Below, in pieces: positions 18,266-26,295 of a stretch of DNA of 64,000 bases; within the stretch, counting starts at the first letter, position 1; each line of letters begins with the position of its first letter. Source of the DNA: Arthrobacter sp. MYb214. Lineage in GTDB: Bacteria; Actinomycetota; Actinomycetes; Actinomycetales; Micrococcaceae. The position numbers were made by a program, and so were the translations under genes. Where the stretch lies: the NCBI RefSeq assembly GCF_002979865.1, contig NZ_PCPZ01000001.1, forward strand, positions 868,001-932,000, read 5' to 3'. A model generated the notes under the pieces. The model saw nothing but the letters and a program-made list of their open reading frames with translations. It did no database searches and was not told the origin of the DNA.

Positions 18266-19528
18266 TTACTGCTCGGCGAGGAAGCGGCGTGCCTTGCGGC
18301 GTTCAACGACCATGAACACCATACCGAGCAATGCCATGGCGAACTGGACTGACAGGGCCACGCGGAAGGCCTGAAGATTGTAGAGCTCGCCCACCGAGCC
18401 GTTGGCCTTATACAGCATGTCCATGATGAATCCGATGACGTAGATCGTGACAAAGGCACCTATGAACCCGCCGGTGTTCACCAGGCCGGTGGCCGTTCCC
18501 AGCACCTGCGGCGGGTTGAACGTTCGGGCGAAGTCGAAGCCGATTACGGAGGCCGGGCCACCGGCGGCAATGGCGATCATCAATAGCACCAGAATCCATA
18601 GCGGGGCCTGCCCTGGCCAGAATAGGACGACTGCCCACATCACCAGGATTGAGCCGACAATGCCCAGGGCAAAGTTGGAACGCTGGCTGGCATGGCGCGA
18701 GGTCAGGGCGCCGAGGATCGGTCCCACCACGATGGAAACGACAACGAACACCGCCATCAAGCCCGATGCCAGCGCACCGTCTATGCCTTGGCCTTCGACA
18801 AGGAAAGGATAGCCCCAGGTCATCATGAAGGTGTTGATCATGAATGCCGTGGAGAAGTGGGTCCAGAACCCCAAACGGGTTCCTGGCTGTTTCCAGGCCC
18901 GGGCGATCCGCGAGCCGGTCTCCTGCTCCCCCTGGCCGGACCCTTCCCAGGTCCTGCCATTGCGCACGAAAGCGATCGTGGTGATGAAGGTGGCAAAAGC
19001 GAAACCGGACATGACCGAGAACGCCGCGGACCAGCCGACGCCCAGCAAGATCATATGGAAAGGAAAGAGGCTGATGAGCTGGCCGAGCTGGCCGAAGGTA
19101 CCGGTGAGCTGGGTCAGCACCGGGATTCGCGAGCCGGAGAACCATAGGGGCAACAGCTTGAGCACCGATACGAAGACCATCGCATCGCCCATGCCAACCA
19201 TGACGCGCCCGGCCAACCCCATGGGGACGTTGACTGAAATCGCAAGGAACGCTTGACCTGCGGCCATCAGCAGGGCGCCGCAGGTAATCAGGATGCGCGG
19301 ACCGAATTTATCCAGCAGCAGCCCTACGGGCACCTGCGCGCCGGCATAGACAACCAGCTGCACGACGGAGAAGGTCGCCAAAATCTGCGCGCTGGCATCA
19401 AATCGTTCGGTGGCTTGGATGCCAGCGACGCCGAAGCTGGTGCGCTGCGAAATTGCAGAAATGTAGGCAAGAATTGCGAAGCCGAAGACAACCCACGACT
19501 TTGGTGAATTCAGATGGGCCTGGCTCAC
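18266..19528 (-). CDS. MFS transporter, sugar-phosphate/anion symporter-like
   Basis: 420 residues with twelve predicted membrane helices. The first begins at SWVVFGFAILAYISA and the last is near 385-410. The loop after helix 2 carries LLLDKFGPRILI, a weak form of the MFS motif A. The substrate cannot be read from the sequence; the family includes nitrate, hexuronate and glycerol-3-phosphate type carriers. The GTG start overlaps the TGA of the PAC2 gene (GTGA), implying translational coupling. The C-terminus VVERRKARRFLAEQ is basic and cytoplasmic. Confidence 0.85.
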   Translation of the reverse strand: MSQAHLNSPKSWVVFGFAILAYISAISQRTSFGVAGIQATERFDASAQILATFSVVQLVVYAGAQVPVGLLLDKFGPRILITCGALLMAAGQAFLAISVNVPMGLAGRVMVGMGDAMVFVSVLKLLPLWFSGSRIPVLTQLTGTFGQLGQLISLFPFHMILLGVGWSAAFSVMSGFAFATFITTIAFVRNGRTWEGSGQGEQETGSRIARAWKQPGTRLGFWTHFSTAFMINTFMMTWGYPFLVEGQGIDGALASGLMAVFVVVSIVVGPILGALTSRHASQRSNFALGIVGSILVMWAVVLFWPGQAPLWILVLLMIAIAAGGPASVIGFDFARTFNPPQVLGTATGLVNTGGFIGAFVTIYVIGFIMDMLYKANGSVGELYNLQAFRVALSVQFAMALLGMVFMVVERRKARRFLAEQ

Positions 19529-20487
19529 TGGTCGTGATCACCTGGCAACGGTTCGATGTGACCGTTTTTCAACCAATCTTCAGTGTTCTCAATGGCCGCA
19601 AGGAAATGCTCGGCGCTGGCGCCCAATTCCTCGGCATCCGCCATCTGCTCGTCTTCATCCAGCAACAGCGAGCGCGGTTCATGCTCTTTGGCATGCGCAT
19701 CGAACCGTTCTTCGAATCCCTCGACCATTTGGCGAACATCGCTATTGGTTTCAAGCTGTTCGGCTAGCTGCTGGTCGACCAGTCGACCTGCCTCACGCAG
19801 CTTGTCCGTTGGCAAAGCCAGCTTCAGTGCCGCTCCTACGTATTCCAGCGTCGCAACGGCAACGGCCGGGTACTCGGATTCGGCGAGGTAGTGCGGGGTG
19901 TGCAGGGAGTATCCCACGACATCACGGCCAGCTTCGCTCAGGCGAATTTCGAGCAGCGAGGCCAGACCTGCTGGCGATTCCACCGTAGGGCTCCACGTCG
20001 AGATGTTCTCGATCAGATCCTTGCGGTTTCCATGTGCGGTAACGCCTACCGGGCGGGTATGCGGCACCGGCATCGGCAACGATGCGGTCCCCACAACCAG
20101 CGATACGTTGAAGGCTTCAATGAAGGAATGCAGTTCCGCGATCACGCGTTCCCACTTCAAGTCGGGTTCTACACCGGTGAGGAACCAGAACTTGCGGTCC
20201 ATCTCATCGGTCATCAGGTAGATCTCCATGCGTGGAGCCTGGTATCCAGCGAAGTGGTCACCCAGGAAAGAGACCCGCGGGCGCTGGGAGGTGTAGGCGA
20301 TCAGCTCATCGGCGTCGAAAGTGGCGAAGAGCTCCGAGTCGAGGCGTCCGAAAAGCTCGTTGGAGACCTGCGAATGGTTATGCCCGGCATCGCTGATGCT
20401 CTTCAGCGAGACGAACATGCCAAGACCTTGAAGGCGCGAGTCATCCAAGTCGTCTGCGACCAGCGTCATCAACGATTCCTTGGACAT
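19525..20487 (-). CDS. PAC2 family protein (proteasome-assembly-chaperone-like fold)
   Basis: 320 residues from ATG 20487, preceded by GAGGAG (20491-20496). The frame is open further upstream to 20691, but that part is unlike the family. Recognisable PAC2 segments are FLGDHFAGYQAPRMEIYLM, the turn YLMTDEMDRKFWFLTGVEPD, and SLHTPHYLAESEYPA. Actinobacterial PAC2 proteins are related to archaeal and eukaryotic proteasome assembly chaperones, but their role is not settled. The C-terminal 60 residues are acidic and helical. It is coupled to the MFS gene by a 4-nt overlap and divergent from pepA. Confidence 0.85.
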   Translation of the reverse strand: MSKESLMTLVADDLDDSRLQGLGMFVSLKSISDAGHNHSQVSNELFGRLDSELFATFDADELIAYTSQRPRVSFLGDHFAGYQAPRMEIYLMTDEMDRKFWFLTGVEPDLKWERVIAELHSFIEAFNVSLVVGTASLPMPVPHTRPVGVTAHGNRKDLIENISTWSPTVESPAGLASLLEIRLSEAGRDVVGYSLHTPHYLAESEYPAVAVATLEYVGAALKLALPTDKLREAGRLVDQQLAEQLETNSDVRQMVEGFEERFDAHAKEHEPRSLLLDEDEQMADAEELGASAEHFLAAIENTEDWLKNGHIEPLPGDHDQ

Positions 20488-20741
20488 TTTCTCCTCATTC
20501 AGGGTCGGCATCCGGCAAAGCGGGAGCGGCAACCATCGGCTGGGACTGCACTTCAAGTACAGATCAATGGTCCATCTTATCGCTACTTGGCTTTCGCTCG
20601 CTGTGAAGTAACGCACGATGACGCGGAACCTCGGATAACCTTGGGGTAGGAGACGCACAGCCCGCCGGCATGACCTGTTCCGGAAAACCACAGGGGCTGT
20701 CGCGACCTTAGACCCTACAAAGGCATAGAAGGAATGATTTT

Positions 20742-22256
20742 GTGATCAACTCCAGTGATCTCACTTTGAGCGCCATTGGCGCCGACATCAAGCGCAAGAG
20801 CGCTGACACCCTCATCCTGGGTGTACTCAAGAACGGCGAAAAGGTGTCCATCGCGGCATCCCCATTCACCGCCGAAACCACCACTTCCCTGGAGCATTCG
20901 CTTTCAGCTTTGGGCGTTGCCGGGAAGGCCGACGAAATCACCGCGCTGCCAGGCGTAGACGGTGCCAAGACCAAGACCTTGCAGTTCATCGGCCTGGGCG
21001 TTGACGAGCTAGCTGATCTGACCGAGGAGAAGCTGCGCCGTGCCGCCGGTTCGGCTGCCCGCCAGCTGAGCAACGCCAAGAGCGCCATTTTCGCCCTGCC
21101 TGCTGACAGCGTGGAGCGCGTGGCCGCCATCGCAGAAGGCATCGCGCTGGGCAGCTACCGCTACGAGAACCACCGTTCGAAGAAGAGCGAGAAGCCGGTA
21201 CTGGCCGAAGCCCAGATCGTCACCTCGGTAGCGACATCCAAGGACCTGCCAGCAGTACTCAAGCGCGCTGCCATCCTGGGCCGCGCAGTACGCGGCACCC
21301 GCGATCTGATCAACGCCCCAGCCAACGTGCTGTACCCGGAGTCCTTCGCCGCAGCAGTGAAGGACCACTCCAAGTCCCTGCCGCTGAAGGTCACCATTTT
21401 CGACGAGAAGCGCCTTGCTAAGGACGGCTTCGGCGGCCTGATCGGTGTTGGCGGCGGTTCGGTTCGCCAGCCGCGCATGGTCAAGATCGAATACGCGCCG
21501 TCGAAGGCCGCCAAGCACATCGCCTTGATCGGCAAGGGCATTACCTTCGACACCGGTGGCACCTCGCTGAAGCCTGCTGCCGGCATGCACGCCATGAAGT
21601 CCGACATGTCCGGTGCCGCCGCGGTTTTCCAGACCGTTGCCGCAGTCGCCGAGCTTGGCCTGAATGTCAAGGTCACTGCATGGCTGTGCCTGGCAGAAAA
21701 CATGCCTGGCGGCGCCTCGACCCGTCCGGGCGATGTGCTGACCATGTTCGGCGGCAAGACCGTTGAAGTGCTCAATACCGACGCCGAAGGCCGCTTGGTC
21801 ATGGCCGATGGCCTGGCAGCTGCCAGCTTGGAGAAGCCGGATGTCATGATCGACATCGCTACGCTGACCGGCGCCCAGATGCTGGCCCTGGGCCTGCGCA
21901 CCGCAGGTGTCATGGGCGACAAGCAGGTCGCCAGCGACTTGGTTGCCGTCTCGGACAAGGTGGGCGAATTGGCTTGGGCCATGCCGCTTCCGGAGGAGCT
22001 GCGCCCGTCCATCGAGTCGCAGGTTGCCGATCTGGCGAACATCGGTGAGCGCATGGGCGGCATGATGACTGCCGCCGTGTTCCTCGAAGAGTTTGTCGGT
22101 GAAGTGGACGGCAAGAAGATCCCTTGGGCCCACATCGACTTCGCTGGTCCTGCGTTCAACGAAGGCAGCGCCTGGGGCTACACTCCGAAGAACGGCACCG
22201 GCTCCCAGGTACGCACCCTGGTTGCCTACGCAGAGCAGCTCGCTGCAGCAAACTAG
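20742..22256 (+). CDS. pepA: Leucyl aminopeptidase (M17)
   Basis: 504 residues from GTG 20742 with AAGGAA upstream. It removes N-terminal residues from peptides with a two-metal centre. Metal and catalytic residues are visible: Lys265 and Asp270 in GKGITFDTGG, Asp288 in MKSDMSG, and the diagnostic NTDAEGRL (345-352) giving Asp347 and Glu349. The N-terminal domain (1-165) is the variable macro-like domain. The length is typical. Its position before the lipoamide genes matches pepB in Mycobacterium tuberculosis as I recall it. It is divergent from the PAC2/MFS pair and closed by a hairpin. Confidence 0.95.
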   Translation: MINSSDLTLSAIGADIKRKSADTLILGVLKNGEKVSIAASPFTAETTTSLEHSLSALGVAGKADEITALPGVDGAKTKTLQFIGLGVDELADLTEEKLRRAAGSAARQLSNAKSAIFALPADSVERVAAIAEGIALGSYRYENHRSKKSEKPVLAEAQIVTSVATSKDLPAVLKRAAILGRAVRGTRDLINAPANVLYPESFAAAVKDHSKSLPLKVTIFDEKRLAKDGFGGLIGVGGGSVRQPRMVKIEYAPSKAAKHIALIGKGITFDTGGTSLKPAAGMHAMKSDMSGAAAVFQTVAAVAELGLNVKVTAWLCLAENMPGGASTRPGDVLTMFGGKTVEVLNTDAEGRLVMADGLAAASLEKPDVMIDIATLTGAQMLALGLRTAGVMGDKQVASDLVAVSDKVGELAWAMPLPEELRPSIESQVADLANIGERMGGMMTAAVFLEEFVGEVDGKKIPWAHIDFAGPAFNEGSAWGYTPKNGTGSQVRTLVAYAEQLAAAN

Positions 22257-22298
22257 CCGCAGCAACGCAGGACTAATGGCAGTTCCTGTGTCCTGGAA

Positions 22299-22347
22299 CT
22301 CATCCCGGTATCGCCAGAACTATCTGCACGATGCCGGGATGAGTTTA
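22299..22347 (+). terminator. Terminator after pepA
   Basis: A 13-bp stem with one mismatch (22299-22311 with 22331-22343) and a 19-nt loop is followed by TTTAAAA. It lies 43 nt after the stop. The rest of the gap to lpdA shows no further feature. Confidence 0.55.
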
Positions 22348-22539
22348 AAAATAAGAGACATACCTGACTTTTAATGCCCCGAAGGTGACTGCAACCATTG
22401 GACGGTACTAAGGTAAGTTTTGAAACATCACCGTGGATTAATGGTGCGCGCCCGCATGTGTCACGCTCCAGGAAGTCCACACCCGATCCCCTGGTCGGCC
22501 TAAGCCGGCCTCACTAAGCGAATACGAGGGAGCGTTCAC

Positions 22540-23919
22540 GTGGCCGATTCGGCAGCAACGCAAGAATTTGATGTCCTCATCCTCGGCGGCGGATCCGCTG
22601 GATACTCGGCAGCATTGCGCGCCATCCAGCTGGGCTACACCGTTGGATTGATCGAGAAGGAAAAGCTGGGCGGCACCTGCCTGCACACCGGCTGCATCCC
22701 AACCAAGGCTTACCTGCACGCAGCAGAGCTGGCCGAGAACGCTCGCGAGGGTGCCAAGTTCGGCATCAACTCCTCGCTGGAGTCGATCGACCTGGCTGGC
22801 GTGCGCAAGTACAAGGAAGACATTGTTGCTGGAAAGCACAAGGGTCTCCAGGGCTTGCTGAAGATGAAGAAGGTCAACGTTATCACCGGTAACGGCCGAC
22901 TGGTCTCCCAGGATTCCATCGATGTTGATGGCACCGTCTACAAGGGCAAGTACATCATCCTGGCTACCGGCTCCACCTCCAAGACCATGGGTCTGGAAAT
23001 CGGCGGCCGCGTACTGACCAGCACCGAAGCACTGAACATGGAAGACCTGCCAAAGAGCGCCATCGTGCTCGGCGGCGGCGTCATCGGTGTCGAGTTCGCT
23101 TCCGTATGGAAGTCTTTCGGCGTCGACGTCACCATCGTCGAGGGCCTGCCTTCGCTGGTTCCGAACGAGGACCCAGCCATCATCAAGAACCTGGAGCGCG
23201 CTTTCAAGAAGCGCGGCATCAAGTTCAACACCGGCGTCTTCTTCGAGAAGGTCGAGCAGGATGCTAACGGTGCCAAGGTCTCCCTGGCTGACGGCAAGGT
23301 CCTGGAAGCAGAGATCGTTCTGGTTGCAGTGGGTCGCGGTCCGGTAACCGAGGGCCTCGGCTTCGAAGAGCAGGGCATCACCATTGACCGCGGCTTCGTG
23401 ATCACCGATGAGCGCCTGCACACCGGCGTTGGCAACATCTACGCAATCGGCGACATCGTTCCAGGCGTACAGCTTGCACACCGCGGTTACCAGCATGGCC
23501 GCTTCGTAGCCGAGGAAATCCACGGCATGAAGCCAACCATCGTCGAGGACATCAACATCCCGAAGGTGACTTTCTGCGAGCCAGAGATCGCTTCCGTGGG
23601 CTACTCCGAGCCGAAGGCCAAGGAGAAGTTCGGTGCCGACCAGATTGAAACCACCGAGTACAACTTGGCTGGCAATGGCAAGTCCTCGATCCTGGGCACC
23701 AGCGGCATCATCAAGATGGTTCGCGTCAAGAACGGCCCAATCGTTGGCGTTCACGGCATCGGCGGCCGCATTGGCGAGCAGATCGGTGAAGCCCAGCTGA
23801 TCGTGAACTGGGAAGCTTACCCAGAGGACGTATCGCAGCTGATCCACGCACACCCAACCCAGAACGAGTCCCTGGGCGAAGCCGCAATGGCTTTGGCCGG
23901 CGCCCCGCTGCACGGTTAA
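22540..23919 (+). CDS. lpdA: Dihydrolipoamide dehydrogenase (E3)
   Basis: 459 residues from GTG 22540 with GAGGGAG upstream. This is the FAD disulfide oxidoreductase that reoxidises dihydrolipoyl groups of the 2-oxoacid dehydrogenase complexes with NAD. The FAD loop is GGGSAGYSAALRA (16-28), the redox-active pair is Cys47/Cys52 in GGTCLHTGCIPTK, the NAD loop is GGGVIGVEFAS, and the C-terminal His438-Glu443 dyad lies in HAHPTQNE. Codon use is strongly biased toward C-ending codons, as in the other central metabolic genes here. It precedes the E2 gene. Confidence 0.95.
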   Translation: MADSAATQEFDVLILGGGSAGYSAALRAIQLGYTVGLIEKEKLGGTCLHTGCIPTKAYLHAAELAENAREGAKFGINSSLESIDLAGVRKYKEDIVAGKHKGLQGLLKMKKVNVITGNGRLVSQDSIDVDGTVYKGKYIILATGSTSKTMGLEIGGRVLTSTEALNMEDLPKSAIVLGGGVIGVEFASVWKSFGVDVTIVEGLPSLVPNEDPAIIKNLERAFKKRGIKFNTGVFFEKVEQDANGAKVSLADGKVLEAEIVLVAVGRGPVTEGLGFEEQGITIDRGFVITDERLHTGVGNIYAIGDIVPGVQLAHRGYQHGRFVAEEIHGMKPTIVEDINIPKVTFCEPEIASVGYSEPKAKEKFGADQIETTEYNLAGNGKSSILGTSGIIKMVRVKNGPIVGVHGIGGRIGEQIGEAQLIVNWEAYPEDVSQLIHAHPTQNESLGEAAMALAGAPLHG

Positions 23920-23931
23920 TCACGCTTTGGT

Positions 23932-23970
23932 CATACAGGCAGCGCGTTAGTTCAACGCGCTGCCTGTATG
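23932..23970 (+). terminator. Perfect 17-bp hairpin between lpdA and the E2 gene
   Basis: CATACAGGCAGCGCGTT (23932-23948) pairs exactly with 23954-23970 around a 5-nt loop, 12 nt after the lpdA stop. No U-tract follows, so it may be a terminator, a processing site or an mRNA 3' stabiliser that sets E3 and E2 ratios. Confidence 0.6.
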
Positions 23971-24036
23971 CACTAGGCTCGGAGGCAACGCCTCCCACCA
24001 CTTTTCAAGCTTTATAAAACAAGGAGATACGGGACG

Positions 24037-25755
24037 ATGTCTGAAACCGTAAACCTACCCGCACTGGGTGAAAGCGTTACCGAAGGTACGGTAACCCGCT
24101 GGCTGAAGCAGGTCGGCGACCGTGTAGAGGTAGACGAGCCGTTGGTGGAAGTTTCCACCGACAAGGTTGACACTGAAGTTCCTTCGCCGGTTGCCGGCAT
24201 CATCGAGGAAATCTTCGTAGCCGAAGACGAGGACGCTGAAGTTGGCGCCCCACTGGTTCGCATTGGCGATGGCTCCGGCGCTGGCGAAGCTGCACCAGCA
24301 GCTCCGGCCGCTGAAGAAGCACCTGACGAACCAGCCGCTGAAGAAGCACCAGCAGCACCTGCAGCCGAAGAAGCTCCAGCAGCTGCACCAGCCGCCGGCG
24401 CTGCTTCAGGCACCGAAGTGACCCTTCCAGCTCTGGGCGAGTCGGTTACCGAAGGTACCGTCACCCGTTGGCTGAAGGAAGTTGGCGAGGAAGTCTCCGT
24501 CGACGAGCCACTGCTTGAGGTTTCCACCGACAAGGTTGACACCGAAGTTCCTTCCCCCGTTGCAGGTACCCTGCTGGAAATTCGCGTTCCAGAAGATGAG
24601 ACCGCTGAAGTTGGCGCTGTTCTGGCTGTTATCGGTGCAGCTGGCGCTGCTCCAGCTGCCGCCCCAGCCAAGGAAGAAGCACCAGCTGCTGCTCCGGCTC
24701 CTGCAAAGGAAGAGGCTCCGGCCGCTCCGGCTCCCGCTAAGGAAGAGGCACCTGCCGCTCCGGCCGCTCCCGCTCCTGCAAAGGAAGAGGCACCGGCTGC
24801 TGAGGCAACCAATGAGTCCGGCTACGTCACCCCACTGGTCCGCCGCTTGGCTAACCAGCACAGCATCGACATTGCTTCGGTGAAGGGTACCGGCGTTGGC
24901 GGTCGCATCCGCAAGCAGGATGTCTTGGACGCTGTTGCCGCCCAGGAAGCTGCTGCACCAGCTGCCGCCCCTGCTGCCGCCCCTGCTCCTGCCGCCGCGA
25001 AGCCAGCTGCTCCTGCAGTTGAGGTTTCCTCGCTGCGCGGCACCGAGGAGAAGGCTCCACGTATCCGCCAGGTCATCGCTCGCCGCATGCGCGAATCCCT
25101 GGACGTATCGACTCAGCTGACCCAGGTCCACGAGATCGATATGACCCGCATCGTGAAGCTGCGTGCTTCGGCAAAGGCCAACTTCAAGGCCACCAACGGC
25201 GTGAACCTCACTTACTTGCCATTCATCGCCAAGGCTGTTGCCGAGGGCCTGAAGGCACACCCTAAGTTGAACGCCGAGTACAACGAAGAGACCCAGAAGA
25301 TCACCTACCACAATGCCGAGCACTTGGCATTCGCAGTCGACACCGACAAGGGCCTGCTGGTTCCTGTTGTATCGAACGCTGGCGATCTGAACCTGGCTGG
25401 CATGGCTTCGCGTATCGCTGATGTTGCTGCACGCACCCGCAGCAACAAGATCGGTCCGGATGAGCTCTCCGGTGGCACCTTCTCGATCACCAACATCGGT
25501 TCGGTTGGCGCACTGTTCGACACCCCGATCATCAACCAGCCACAGGTAGCCATCCTGGGCACCGGTGCGATCGTGAAGCGTCCAATGGTCGTTACCGACG
25601 CAGAGGGCAACGATTCGATTGCCATCCGCCACATGATGTACCTGTGCCTGACCTACGATCACCGTCTGGTAGACGGTGCCGATGCAGGCCGCTTCCTGCA
25701 GACCGTCAAGGCTCGCCTTGAAGGCGGCGCTTTCGAAGGCGAACTGGGACTGTAA
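24037..25755 (+). CDS. sucB: Dihydrolipoyl acyltransferase E2 (sucB/dlaT type, two lipoyl domains)
   Basis: 572 residues with AAGGAG upstream of ATG 24037. Two nearly identical lipoyl domains occur at about 1-76 and 126-200, with lipoyl lysines Lys43 and Lys166 in TDKVD. They are followed by an Ala/Pro/Lys/Glu linker, a peripheral-subunit-binding domain (about 262-300, [20 protein letters not shown]), and the acyltransferase core (about 335-572) with His542 and Asp546 in DHRLVDG. It is often annotated as the 2-oxoglutarate dehydrogenase E2. In M. tuberculosis and Corynebacterium the gene of this type supplies E2 for pyruvate dehydrogenase and is shared with an E1-E2 fusion OdhA/Kgd, so a shared role is likely. 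It lies beside lpdA, lipB and lipA, which serve it. Confidence 0.92.
   Translation: MSETVNLPALGESVTEGTVTRWLKQVGDRVEVDEPLVEVSTDKVDTEVPSPVAGIIEEIFVAEDEDAEVGAPLVRIGDGSGAGEAAPAAPAAEEAPDEPAAEEAPAAPAAEEAPAAAPAAGAASGTEVTLPALGESVTEGTVTRWLKEVGEEVSVDEPLLEVSTDKVDTEVPSPVAGTLLEIRVPEDETAEVGAVLAVIGAAGAAPAAAPAKEEAPAAAPAPAKEEAPAAPAPAKEEAPAAPAAPAPAKEEAPAAEATNESGYVTPLVRRLANQHSIDIASVKGTGVGGRIRKQDVLDAVAAQEAAAPAAAPAAAPAPAAAKPAAPAVEVSSLRGTEEKAPRIRQVIARRMRESLDVSTQLTQVHEIDMTRIVKLRASAKANFKATNGVNLTYLPFIAKAVAEGLKAHPKLNAEYNEETQKITYHNAEHLAFAVDTDKGLLVPVVSNAGDLNLAGMASRIADVAARTRSNKIGPDELSGGTFSITNIGSVGALFDTPIINQPQVAILGTGAIVKRPMVVTDAEGNDSIAIRHMMYLCLTYDHRLVDGADAGRFLQTVKARLEGGAFEGELGL
24661..24798 (+). repeat. Degenerate tandem repeat coding the E2 interdomain linker
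   Basis: Four copies of an [11 protein letters not shown]-like unit (AKEE at residues 211, 223, 234 and 248) form the flexible linker between lipoyl domain 2 and the subunit-binding domain. Copy number of such linkers can vary between strains. Confidence 0.7.
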
Positions 25756-25789
25756 AGATCCAGCTTTCGCTTTCGCAGCCTAGGTAGAT

Positions 25790-25832
25790 AATCGCCCCTG
25801 TCGTTGGTTCGACAGGGGCGATTCTGCGTTTT
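25790..25832 (+). terminator. Terminator after the E2 gene
   Basis: A perfect 14-bp stem (25790-25803 with 25810-25823) with a 6-nt loop is followed within 6 nt by TTTT. It lies 34 nt after the stop. Confidence 0.85.
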
Positions 25833-25860
25833 CTACGATCAGTCGAAAATAGATTAGGCT
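25829..25860 (+). promoter_or_regulatory. Leaderless promoter with TTTTCTACG motif over -35
   Basis: TAGGCT (25855-25860) ends six bases before ATG 25867. The -35 position overlaps TTTTCTACG (25829-25837), with CGAAAA at 25844-25849 as a partial mate. The motif repeats the half-site found between cydA and the BlaI-type gene. Confidence 0.45.
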
Positions 25861-25866
25861 AGCATC

Positions 25867-26217
25867 ATGACTATTCTTCTTTCAATCCTGATTTTCGTGC
25901 ATATCTTGGGTGCAGCAGCTATCTTCGGCGGCTGGCTTGCTAATTTCAAGACTCCAACCGTCTCCGTATGGCAGTGGTATGGCGCTATCGTTCAGGTCGT
26001 AACGGGTCTGGCCATGGTCGGTATTCTCGAGGCTGGCGACGGTTCGCCAAACCACATGAAGATTGGAATCAAGTCGCTGATTGCAATCATTATCTTGGTG
26101 GCAGCGTTCCTTGGCCGGAAGAAGATGAAGAACGGCGAGGAAGTTCCTACGGGGATCGCTCACGCCGTGGGTGGCATGGCCTTGATCAACATCGCCATCG
26201 CGGTACTCTGGAACTAA
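25867..26217 (+). CDS. Small four-helix membrane protein, unknown function
   Basis: 116 residues, almost entirely hydrophobic. Helices are about 2-24 (LLSILIFVHILGAAAIFGG), 36-54, 66-84 and 98-115, with a short charged loop GRKKMKNGEEVP between helices 3 and 4. His12 lies in the first helix. I do not recognise a named family with confidence. The start has no Shine-Dalgarno and is predicted to be leaderless. It is isolated by terminators on both sides and carries an upstream motif like that of the cyd/blaI region, hinting at a respiratory or membrane-stress role (inference). Confidence 0.7.
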   Translation: MTILLSILIFVHILGAAAIFGGWLANFKTPTVSVWQWYGAIVQVVTGLAMVGILEAGDGSPNHMKIGIKSLIAIIILVAAFLGRKKMKNGEEVPTGIAHAVGGMALINIAIAVLWN

Positions 26218-26232
26218 TCAGCATTAGCATTG

Positions 26233-26288
26233 ACGGCGGGAGCCGCAACCATCAGCTTGGAGCAAGCTGTGGTTGCACCTCCCGCCGT
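26233..26288. terminator. Bidirectional terminator between membrane protein and kinase genes
   Basis: ACGGCGGGAG (26233-26242) pairs with 26279-26288, and the inner arms (GCAACCA/TGGTTGC, CAGCTT/AAGCTG) extend the stem with bulges. TT runs follow. The genes converge here (stops at 26217 and 26296). Confidence 0.75.
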
Positions 26289-26295
26289 TTCGCTT

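Noticed and set aside
22438-23913. A 491-codon open frame antisense to lpdA
   Set aside because: It covers almost exactly the lpdA coding region and has no domain. It reflects the strong C-ending codon bias of lpdA.
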